The position numbers were made by a program, and so were the translations under genes. The notes beneath the pieces were generated by a model, which saw only the letters and a list, made by a program, of their open reading frames with translations, was not told the DNA's origin and did no database searches. A stretch of 14,722 bases of DNA from the NCBI GenBank assembly GCA_012270625.1, contig JAAXHZ010000127.1:1-14722 (forward strand). The letters run 5' to 3'. Positions 1-5,025 of the stretch are shown piece after piece (the stretch's first letter is position 1; every line of letters starts with the position of its first letter). This DNA is from Dehalococcoidia bacterium (GTDB taxonomy: Bacteria > Chloroflexota > Dehalococcoidia > SAR202 > UBA11138).

Positions 1-53
1 GTGAATCCGACAGCTATGATGATGGCGAATTGCCAGAGCTTGAGCTTCTTCAT
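1..53 (-). CDS. N-terminus of a secreted or membrane protein (partial)
   Basis: Only the first 17 codons lie in the window; the gene runs leftward off the edge. The visible start reads MKKLKLWQFAIIIAVGF: a Lys-rich n-region followed by a hydrophobic core, typical of a signal peptide or N-terminal membrane anchor. The ATG at 53-51 is preceded on its strand by GAGGGAGGAG (70-61), a strong Shine-Dalgarno about 7 bases away. An alternative ATG at 58-56 meets a stop after one codon, which supports the start chosen. The small ORF at 148-243 lies about 95 bases upstream on the same strand and may be co-transcribed. The family cannot be named from so little sequence. Confidence 0.6.
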   Translation of the reverse strand, partial: MKKLKLWQFAIIIAVGF

Positions 54-147
54 CTCATCACTCCTCCCTCACTGTGATTATTCTGGGTCACAAGTTAGGG
101 GCAGTTAGAAGCAGGTCCTGTTGTATGACCGATCCCTGCGCCTCTGG

Positions 148-243
148 TCATACATATTTCTGGAGAGTCGTCGTCCTCGCCGCAACGATACCTAAGAGCC
201 CCGCGCCCAAGAATACGGATGTGCGAATCGCTCTCATAATCAT
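148..243 (-). CDS. Small hydrophobic protein (31 aa), unrecognised
   Basis: A 31-codon ORF too short for usual gene callers. It begins MIMRAIRTSVFLGAGLLGIV and ends in a short polar tail (ARTTTLQKYV). A basic N-terminus is followed by a hydrophobic, Gly-rich stretch of about 14 residues, which could be a short membrane segment or a leader. The main support is translational: AAGGAGG (256-250) sits 6 bases before the ATG, a near-ideal Shine-Dalgarno. It lies upstream of, and in the same direction as, the truncated membrane/secreted gene ending at position 1, so it could be a small partner or a leader peptide. I do not recognise the family, and chance occurrence is not excluded. Confidence 0.4.
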   Translation of the reverse strand: MIMRAIRTSVFLGAGLLGIVAARTTTLQKYV

Positions 244-345
244 GCGACGCCTCCTTCAGAGCAGAAGCGCTGTACCATTCCCCTATACTATGAACCGTAT
301 ATCCTCTTTTACATGCTGAATATCCTCCGAAAGACCCATTTTGAT

Positions 346-363
346 ATAGGTCGGAAGACCTAT
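346..363. promoter_or_regulatory. Perfect inverted repeat ATAGGTC-N4-GACCTAT, operator candidate
   Basis: Two 7-base arms, ATAGGTC (346-352) and GACCTAT (357-363), are exact reverse complements around GGAA. It lies about 100 bases upstream of the leftward small ORF and 215 bases upstream of the pseudogene. There is no T-tract on either side, so a binding site for a dimeric regulator is more likely than a terminator. Its function is inferred from symmetry only. Confidence 0.35.
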
Positions 364-387
364 GACAAATGTTCTTTTCGGGAGTTG

Positions 388-412
388 CGGCACCCATCAC
401 CGATGAGTGCCG
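388..412. other. Stem-loop, 6 + 4 bp stem with one mismatch
   Basis: CGGCAC-C-CATC (388-398) pairs with GATG-A-GTGCCG (402-412) around the loop ACC. One C-A mismatch separates a 6-bp and a 4-bp helix. No run of T follows on either strand, so it is not a standard terminator. It could be a transcript 5' structure or a second protein-binding site near the inverted repeat at 346-363. Confidence 0.3.
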
Positions 413-578
413 GTACAGGTAATGGCGCACTATCGGCCATAAGCGCAAGCAGCCGCGACAGGGATGTTCTTTACCTGTAGATCAGCCATAGCATGATTAA
501 GGAATGTAGAGAATTGGATTGGCGTTCCCATCGGAAAGGACAGTGGGCTACAATCAGGAGTGACGGAGTGAAGATAGA

Positions 579-1078
579 TTGACGACCCTGGACAACATAG
601 ACGACCTTCTTCGGATCGTGCGTGAAGACGAGGGTGTTCGCGCCGCCTTGCGCCGTGAAGTCCTTACCGAAGATCTGCTGTCGCTTCCAGCCCAATTCAT
701 CGCAATGCTGGAAGAGGTAAGAAGTCTGCGCCAGGACACGAACTTCCTTCTGGAAGAGTTCAGGAGTCTGCGTCAGGACACGAACTTCCTTCTGGAAGAG
801 TTCAGGAGTCTGCGCCAAGACCGCTTTTCTACATCGCTGTAGAGGCGTCTTACACAGGGAATGTTGAGGACCTGTTGAGGGCGACCGAGAACGCCAAGAT
901 TCTGCGAAGCGCAACCGGCCTTGACGCCTACGCTGTTGTCGCGTCTGTGAGGATGGCGCCCAACATGGAAGGTCGCGTCTATGAGGACGTCGATCAGTTC
1001 GTCAGTGCGGACGATCAGAATGCTGCACTCTGGTATCGACTTGCCGAGGAGCGCATGGAGCCGCTGGACCCCGAGTAG
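579..1078 (+). pseudogene. Degraded coiled-coil protein, internally deleted and frameshifted
   Basis: Two fragments of what looks like one gene lie in different frames. The first starts at TTG 579 (MTTLDNIDDLLRIVRED...), with an upstream in-frame stop at 561, and contains a coiled coil repeating the 14 residues LLEEFRSLRQDTNF, ending at 842. The second fragment reads in the -1 frame from about 827 (FYIAVEASYTGNVEDLLRAT...) to a stop at 1076-1078. It looks like the conserved C-terminal part of a bacterial protein type that pairs an N-terminal coiled coil with a nuclease-like C-terminal domain (recollection, not searched). The middle, probably about 100 residues, appears missing. The join falls at a TTTT run (825-828), directly after the tandem repeats. 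A -1 ribosomal shift could fuse the pieces, but the missing middle argues for decay. Confidence 0.6.
711..820 (+). repeat. 42-bp tandem repeat, about 2.6 copies
   Basis: Units start at 711, 753 and 795. The last two full-length copies are nearly identical at DNA level, and the final copy breaks off near 820. Each unit encodes 14 residues of coiled coil (LLEEFRSLRQDTNF), equal to two heptads, so length changes keep the helix in register. High DNA identity suggests recent slippage or unequal exchange. Confidence 0.85.
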
Positions 1079-1194
1079 CTTGAGTGATCACTGGTGAAGG
1101 CGTCCATCAGCCTCACGCGGCCAGACGCTGCGACGGCATGATCATCGGCAAACGGGACACTGTACACTCACCCTGCTGACCTCGTTCGGACTGG

Positions 1195-1545
1195 TCACCC
1201 TTGTCGCGCTGGAGCTACCTGGTACCGATACTGGTGAAACTCCGTACTGGTCTTGTGGCTGAATGCCGCATTTGTCGTGAAGACCGCCGCGGCGGCGCCA
1301 ATCGAGTAAGCCTCACTCGCTTCCCGCATCCCCTCGACCTTCTCGAGTGCCGCGTTGCGCAGAAACGTCGAGGTCGGTACCCCCTCCGACTCCGCGCGTC
1401 CAGAAATCTTGTCGAAGTCGCTTACTCGCAGACGCACGGATACCACCACGCTGCTCCGGTTGACGCCCGGATGCCGGACCGCATTCTCCAAGTCCCAGTC
1501 GTTGCCAACGTCCTCAGGACGGTCTGTCTCATGCTCCTCCGTCAT
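1195..1545 (-). CDS. RHH-type antitoxin-like protein (partner of BrnT-like toxin)
   Basis: A 116-residue protein. Residues about 33-70 (VVVSVRLRVSDFDKISGRAE..., then GVPTSTFLRNAALEKV) have the pattern of a ribbon-helix-helix DNA-binding domain: a short strand followed by two helices with the 'STFLRNAAL' type motif common in CopG/Arc-like antitoxins. The N-terminal 30 residues are acidic (EEHETDRPEDVGNDWDLE). The ATG at 1545-1543 overlaps the TAA of the upstream toxin frame (TAATG), indicating translational coupling, and is preferred over an upstream in-frame start inside the toxin. An antitoxin of this type would neutralise the toxin and repress the shared promoter. The C-terminal 45 residues match nothing I know. 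The toxin appears broken, so this may be a solitary antitoxin. Confidence 0.6.
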   Translation of the reverse strand: MTEEHETDRPEDVGNDWDLENAVRHPGVNRSSVVVSVRLRVSDFDKISGRAESEGVPTSTFLRNAALEKVEGMREASEAYSIGAAAAVFTTNAAFSHKTSTEFHQYRYQVAPARQG

Positions 1546-1831
1546 TAGATTCCCTCTTGCTGTAACTTCGTCAACTCGGACGACTTGCAGGGCCACGCTG
1601 TCACCGGACGCCAGAGTGTCCTTTCGTGGTCGGCTTGATAGGTATCGCTATACACGCCCCTCCGTAATCTCTGCCAATTACCAAGTGAGTGGCGCGACGT
1701 TGCCTCCTGTTTCTCGTAACGAGGTGCGGGCTCTCAAGTACCTGGAGCACTTGGCGACTTGTCAGTCCGTGAGCGGCGAATTTCGATTCGTTGTCTTCAT
1801 CAAACAGGAACTCGAGGATTTCATATGCCAT
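1545..1831 (-). pseudogene. brnT: BrnT-like toxin, frameshifted near its C-terminus
   Basis: From ATG 1831 the protein begins MAYEILEFLFDEDNESKFAA and continues with HGLTSRQVLQ...R...LVIGRDYGGACIAIPI. This matches the BrnT-type ribonuclease toxin layout (F-D-x-x-N-x-x-K...HG, then an IGRD-G strand). In the given frame it ends at TGA 1603-1601 with the tail HSGVR. One frame over, the same DNA reads TLWRPVTAWPCKSSELTKLQ and ends at TAA 1547-1545, overlapping the antitoxin ATG. Adding one A to the AAA at 1624-1622 would join the frames into a protein of about 95 residues, a normal BrnT length. Toxin-first order is also that of brnTA. Either the toxin is a recent frameshift mutant or there is a one-base sequence error. 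Confidence 0.65.
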
Positions 1832-1899
1832 TTGATGGTCTCTGTAAGCCTCGCTTACACTGTACACTATGTCATACAAATGGACACAGGGGCGCTCGC
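1832..1899. promoter_or_regulatory. Divergent promoter/operator region of the toxin-antitoxin pair
   Basis: These 68 bases separate the leftward toxin start (1831) from the rightward DUF6941-like start (1900), so both promoters should be here or overlap the genes. The segment 1857-1868 contains ACACTGTACACT with a TGTACA core, and the minus strand shows GTGTA twice, 7 bases apart. This is a plausible RHH antitoxin operator. No good -35/-10 pair is obvious. Confidence 0.3.
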
Positions 1900-2355
1900 A
1901 TGGTGAACGAGATTGAAGAGCTACTCGACGCCAACACCTCAATCGAGTGGCTGATACTCGCCGACGCCGCCGAGGTAGTTGGCGGCAAGCTCTATCTGCT
2001 CGGAGGCGGATGGGACCGCCTAACTGTCCACTCTCAGCCCGCTAAGAAGAACCTCGCCGTCGCGCTTGCGCTCAGGGTTCCCTGGCACGAGACCAACAGG
2101 CAGCATGCCTTTCATATCGACATGACCGACGAGGACGGCGCTCAGATCGTCAGCGTCAATGGTGTCTCCGAGGTCGGACGACCGGCCGGGCTGCCTCCTG
2201 GACAGCCCCAGCTTGTCCAGCTCGTCGTGAACTTCGACGCCACGTTCGAGAAGCTCGGCGCGTACGTCATCACCGCGCGTGTGAACGACTCACAGGAGCG
2301 CTCGGTCCGATTCAACATCGTGCCCGGATCGGGAGTCTCGCGTCAGGGAACTTAA
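1900..2355 (+). CDS. DUF6941-like protein
   Basis: A 151-residue soluble protein with no signal peptide. After an N-terminal helix it reads WLILADAAEVVGGKLYLLGG, then GWDRLTV, VPWHETNR, DMTDEDG and VGRPAGLPPG, ending in beta-strand-like sequence (ARVNDSQERSVRFNIVPG). This is the pattern I associate with DUF6941: small all-beta proteins of unknown function, often annotated as hypothetical in Chloroflexota and Actinobacteria. The ATG at 1900 is chosen because the conserved part begins just after it and AGGGG lies about 7 bases upstream; the open frame extends further upstream without conserved features. It faces away from the toxin-antitoxin pair and converges on the Yip1 gene. No role can be stated. 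Confidence 0.7.
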   Translation: MVNEIEELLDANTSIEWLILADAAEVVGGKLYLLGGGWDRLTVHSQPAKKNLAVALALRVPWHETNRQHAFHIDMTDEDGAQIVSVNGVSEVGRPAGLPPGQPQLVQLVVNFDATFEKLGAYVITARVNDSQERSVRFNIVPGSGVSRQGT

Positions 2356-2364
2356 CGGCGCATC

Positions 2365-2391
2365 TGGCCTGTTGCGGGAGTACTCAGGCCA
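2365..2391. terminator. Stem-loop between convergent genes
   Basis: TGGCCTG (2365-2371) pairs with CAGGCCA (2385-2391), a 7-bp stem around a 13-base loop. A weaker outer pairing of GGGAA (2346-2350) with TTCCC (2392-2396) is possible. It occupies the 42 bases between two convergent stop codons, so a bidirectional terminator is the natural reading. No T-run follows on either strand. Confidence 0.4.
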
Positions 2392-2397
2392 TTCCCG

Positions 2398-2928
2398 TCA
2401 GGCCGGAGCGCTATAGTAAGAAAACAGCATGAACAGCGAGAAACCCACGGACCACGCCCATCCAACCACGCCCGCGATACCGGCCTTCCACCACTCGAAC
2501 TCCAACGTGTTCTTTATCGCCGCCACGCCCGCGAACAGTATCCATACGATCCCGACAATCATTAGCAGTGGCACGTAGCTGTAGAAGACCGACAGCGCTA
2601 TAGGCGCGTAGCAGATTCCGAGTGATCTCAGCACACCCCTGAATCCCGATGCGCCCTGGAATAGCCGGATACCCAGGATCCACACGAACAACGTCCACAG
2701 GAACCACCCGCTCACAACGGTAGAGACTGCCATGAACAGGCCAAAAAGCTCGCCCGGGTCGAAACCGACTACTCCCAGCTCACGCACCTCGATCCATATG
2801 CCCAGCCCGAACGCAAACCCCGATATGATCACGACGCCGAGAGCCGCGAACATCGTCTCCTGCCGATCCCTGATCTCATGGAATACGCTGCCGTCCAGCA
2901 GTACGGCGCGAAGCGCTAGTCCCAACAT
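2398..2928 (-). CDS. Yip1-family integral membrane protein
   Basis: A 176-residue, strongly hydrophobic protein with about five predicted membrane segments: roughly residues 27-45 (FAALGVVIISGFAFGLGI), 60-90, 105-118, 120-138 and 145-170. The order of segments, the aromatic residues in them and the length fit the bacterial Yip1/DUF1282 family, whose function in bacteria is poorly defined. The ATG at 2928-2926 has AGGAG 5 bases upstream, a good ribosome-binding site. It is divergent from the decarboxylase operon, sharing a 135-base spacer, and convergent with the DUF6941-like gene. No catalytic motifs are visible. The family call rests on overall pattern, so confidence is moderate. Confidence 0.6.
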   Translation of the reverse strand: MLGLALRAVLLDGSVFHEIRDRQETMFAALGVVIISGFAFGLGIWIEVRELGVVGFDPGELFGLFMAVSTVVSGWFLWTLFVWILGIRLFQGASGFRGVLRSLGICYAPIALSVFYSYVPLLMIVGIVWILFAGVAAIKNTLEFEWWKAGIAGVVGWAWSVGFSLFMLFSYYSAPA

Positions 2929-2966
2929 GGCCGCTCCTGATCACTCAGACGCTCAGACTGATCGGG

Positions 2967-2996
2967 ATTGTAGTCCCACCTCTAACGATGGCTCAA
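2967..2996 (-). promoter_or_regulatory. Putative promoter of the Yip1-family gene
   Basis: On the minus strand a -35 TTGAGC (2996-2991) and a -10 TACAAT (2972-2967) are separated by 18 bases. Transcription would start near 2960, about 30 bases before the ATG. The -10 matches the sigma-70 consensus at 5 of 6 positions and the -35 at 4 of 6. Confidence 0.4.
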
Positions 2997-3005
2997 GCAC
3001 GCAAC

Positions 3006-3035
3006 CTGACACCCGACGCTCAGACCGTGTAAAAT
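3006..3035 (+). promoter_or_regulatory. Putative promoter of the decarboxylase operon
   Basis: CTGACA (3006-3011) and TAAAAT (3030-3035) are separated by 18 bases, each matching the sigma-70 consensus at 5 of 6 positions. Transcription would begin near 3042, about 22 bases before the GTG of the gamma subunit. One copy of the 11-base repeat GACGCTCAGAC (3015-3025) lies in the spacer, where a bound protein could block RNA polymerase. Confidence 0.5.
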
Positions 3036-3063
3036 CTGCAAGTCAATTCGCTGAGGTGGTCAT

Positions 3064-3336
3064 GTGGCACAGCCCGACGCTCTAGTCCTTACAGCAATCG
3101 GAATCGGCACCGCGTTCGGGGTGCTTCTGATGCTGCTTGTCACTGTGCTGCTTATAAGACTCGTCTCATGGGGTATTGACAAGTACACAGGCGACGACGA
3201 CATACCTGACGAACCGATGGAATCTTCCGACCCCGAGAACAGGAACCGCGCACGCGCCGCCGCTATCGCGGTTACCGCGCTCATCGAGTCCCAACCCCAT
3301 CTCAGGCGACAACCGCGAAGACCTGGCGGCTTGTAG
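3064..3336 (+). CDS. oadG: Sodium-pump decarboxylase gamma subunit (OadG family)
   Basis: A 90-residue protein of the small gamma subunit type found in Na+-translocating decarboxylases (oxaloacetate, methylmalonyl-CoA and relatives), where it holds the membrane beta subunit and the soluble part together. One membrane helix (about residues 7-34, TAIGIGTAFGVLLMLLVTVL) is followed by an acidic stretch (DKYTGDDDIPDEP) and a short Ala-rich helix (RARAAAIAVTALIES), the usual OadG layout and length. The start is GTG 3064, with GAGG (3053-3056) 7 bases upstream. It is first in an operon: the beta subunit begins 20 bases after its stop. Small size makes such calls hard alone, but the neighbour is decisive. 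The substrate is unknown. Confidence 0.8.
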   Translation: MAQPDALVLTAIGIGTAFGVLLMLLVTVLLIRLVSWGIDKYTGDDDIPDEPMESSDPENRNRARAAAIAVTALIESQPHLRRQPRRPGGL

Positions 3337-3356
3337 AGAGGCAGGATCGGACCTAA

Positions 3357-4508
3357 TTGGACGAACTACTGGACTTCCTGGGTTCCACCGGCCTGTTGGC
3401 TATCGGGCCCGGCGAGGCGCTGATGATACTCGTCGGCATTGTCTTCATCTACCTCGCCGTCACGAGGGAGATGGAGCCCTACGAGCTGCTTCCGATCGGA
3501 CTCGGCGTGATCGTCGCCAATCTCCCGCTGACTGGGCTGCTTGTCTCACCTGTCGAGGGATCCGGATTCCAGGAGTCCGGTGTCTTCGGCATCATCTTCC
3601 ACTATGGCCTCTCGTTCTGGAACATACTGCCGCCGATCATCTTCCTCGGACTTGGCGCACTGACTGACTTCAGCCCTGTGATCTCGAACCCCAAGACTCT
3701 CCTTCTCGGAGCAGCGGCGCAGGTGGGCATATTCGTGGCGTTCTGGGGCGCGCTGGCAACCGGAGTCTTCGAGCTTCCCGAAGCCGCCTCCATCGGCATC
3801 ATAGGTGGAGCCGACGGCCCGACGACTATCTTCCTGTCCGCCAGGCTTGCTCCCGAGCTGCTCGGCATCACTGCCGTCATAGCCTACTCATACATGGCGG
3901 CGGTCGCGTTCATACAGCCTCCGCTGATGAAGCTGCTGACCACCAAGAACGAGCGCTCCATAGAGATGGCCCCTCCCAGGGAGGTCTCTCGAATGGAGAG
4001 GCTCCTGTTCCCGACCATCGCGATGATCGCCATCATTCTGATAGTGCCGCGCTCAGCCCCCCTGATCGCCATGTTCATGATCGGCAACCTGTTCAGAGAG
4101 AGCGGCGCGGTGCCGAGACTGACCTCAGCCGCCTCCAACGAGATACTCAACATAGCCACCATATTCCTGATGCTGACAATCGGCACACAGCTATCCGCCG
4201 AGCGCGTGTTCCAGCTGGACACGCTTATCATTCTCGGACTCGGACTCGTCGCGTTCGCCTGCGGCACCATCGGCGGGCTGCTGTTCGCCAAGATCATGAA
4301 CCTCTTCCTGAAGGAGAAGATCAACCCGCTGATCGGCTCGGCCGGCGTCTCCGCGGTGCCGATGGCGGCGCGCATCTCACATCACATCGGCCAGCAGTCG
4401 AATCCACGCACGTTCCTGCTGCCCCACGCGATGGGGCCCAACGTAGCCGGCGTGATCGGGTCAGCTGTCGTTGCGGGCGTGTTCATCTCACTGGTCGGCA
4501 CAGGCTGA
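3357..4508 (+). CDS. oadB: Sodium-translocating decarboxylase beta subunit (OadB/GcdB/MmdB family)
   Basis: A 383-residue polytopic membrane protein that decarboxylates carboxybiotin and couples this to Na+ export. About nine or more hydrophobic segments are visible. The signature GGADGPT is at residues 150-156; its aspartate (D153) belongs to the motif known to bind Na+ in this family. The C-terminal GPNVAGVIGS (about 360-369) carries the conserved Asn and Ser also implicated in ion handling. Length fits the short family members (about 375 residues) better than enterobacterial OadB (about 433). The start is TTG 3357, with no ATG available before the first membrane helix and only a weak ribosome site. 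The biotin-carrier gene begins 16 bases after its stop. Because no alpha subunit is in the window, oxaloacetate, methylmalonyl-CoA and glutaconyl-CoA remain possible substrates. Confidence 0.93.
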   Translation: MDELLDFLGSTGLLAIGPGEALMILVGIVFIYLAVTREMEPYELLPIGLGVIVANLPLTGLLVSPVEGSGFQESGVFGIIFHYGLSFWNILPPIIFLGLGALTDFSPVISNPKTLLLGAAAQVGIFVAFWGALATGVFELPEAASIGIIGGADGPTTIFLSARLAPELLGITAVIAYSYMAAVAFIQPPLMKLLTTKNERSIEMAPPREVSRMERLLFPTIAMIAIILIVPRSAPLIAMFMIGNLFRESGAVPRLTSAASNEILNIATIFLMLTIGTQLSAERVFQLDTLIILGLGLVAFACGTIGGLLFAKIMNLFLKEKINPLIGSAGVSAVPMAARISHHIGQQSNPRTFLLPHAMGPNVAGVIGSAVVAGVFISLVGTG

Positions 4509-4524
4509 CGGCGCATTGCTCGAA

Positions 4525-5019
4525 ATGTCCAGAACGATCAGGGTAAAGCTCGAAGACAGATGGTACACCGTGGAAGTCGGTGATCTTACTGAGCGCCCTG
4601 TCAGGGCCGTCGTCGATGGCTACGTCGTCGAGGTAAACGTCTCCGACCCAGTCGAAGACACGGCCGCTCCGCCGCAGCCCGAACGTCGTCTGGCAGCCCC
4701 TCGTCCGACCAGGACATCAGGCTCAAGACCGTCTCCATCTCCGGCGCCCGCGCCACCGACCACTGAGCGACCTCCCGGTGCGATCGTGGACAGCCCACCG
4801 AATCCCAACAAGATATTCGCCGCGCCTATGCCTGGCATGATCCTGTCGATTGCGGTCAGCCCGGGTGATCAGGTCGTTACTGGCGACGCCATATGCGTCC
4901 TGGAGGCGATGAAGATGCAGCAGGTGCTCCGCGCCGACTGGTCGGGCGTAATCAAGTCGGTTCTGGTCACAGTCGGCGAGCAGGTGATGGGCGGCTCCCC
5001 AATCGTCGAGCTGGAGTAG
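4525..5019 (+). CDS. Biotin carboxyl carrier subunit of the decarboxylase
   Basis: A 164-residue protein. Residues 1-45 form a small beta-rich N-terminal segment (RTIRVKLEDRWYTVEVGDL). A Pro/Ala/Ser-rich flexible linker spans about 47-95. The biotinyl domain covers about 96-164 and holds the EAMKM motif (128-131 around K130), the lysine that a biotin ligase would modify. PMPGMI and PGDQV are further hallmarks of the biotinyl fold. In this complex it ferries CO2 from the carboxyltransferase to the beta subunit. The ATG at 4525 is chosen because the conserved sequence starts there and the upstream extension overlaps the beta-subunit gene. No Shine-Dalgarno is visible, so translation may be coupled to the upstream gene. 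A propionyl-CoA carboxylase carrier is the alternative, but the gamma-beta context favours the pump. Confidence 0.9.
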   Translation: MSRTIRVKLEDRWYTVEVGDLTERPVRAVVDGYVVEVNVSDPVEDTAAPPQPERRLAAPRPTRTSGSRPSPSPAPAPPTTERPPGAIVDSPPNPNKIFAAPMPGMILSIAVSPGDQVVTGDAICVLEAMKMQQVLRADWSGVIKSVLVTVGEQVMGGSPIVELE

Positions 5020-5025
5020 CTGGAC

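Larger units (their letters stand above)
244..578. other. Gene-free stretch with two hairpins
   Basis: I find no convincing gene in these 335 bases. The open frames that cross it are short, low-quality and lack family resemblance. It is somewhat more AT-rich than the genes to the right. It contains the perfect inverted repeat at 346-363, the longer hairpin at 388-412, and possible promoter elements for the flanking genes. On the plus strand TTCCCA (525-530) and TACAAT (549-554), 18 bases apart, could drive the pseudogene that begins at 579. Its content looks regulatory or decayed rather than coding. Confidence 0.5.

Noticed and set aside
95..448. 117-codon minus-strand frame in the left accessory region
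   Set aside because: Cys/His-rich low-quality sequence with no ribosome site or family pattern; it overlaps the better-supported 31-codon ORF in another frame.
711..820. Possible CRISPR-like repeats
   Set aside because: The units are contiguous, without spacers, in frame, and encode a coiled coil; no cas genes are near.
1157..1868. Identical 12-base sequence ACACTGTACACT at 1157-1168 and 1857-1868 flanking the toxin-antitoxin pair, possibly a target-site duplication
   Set aside because: A 12-base match somewhere in a window of this size is expected several times by chance, no inverted terminal repeats or transposase are present, and the second copy fits better as an operator.
1201..1906. 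Overlapping plus-strand frames opposite the toxin-antitoxin pair
   Set aside because: They are antisense to the recognisable RHH and BrnT-like sequences and show no conserved pattern.
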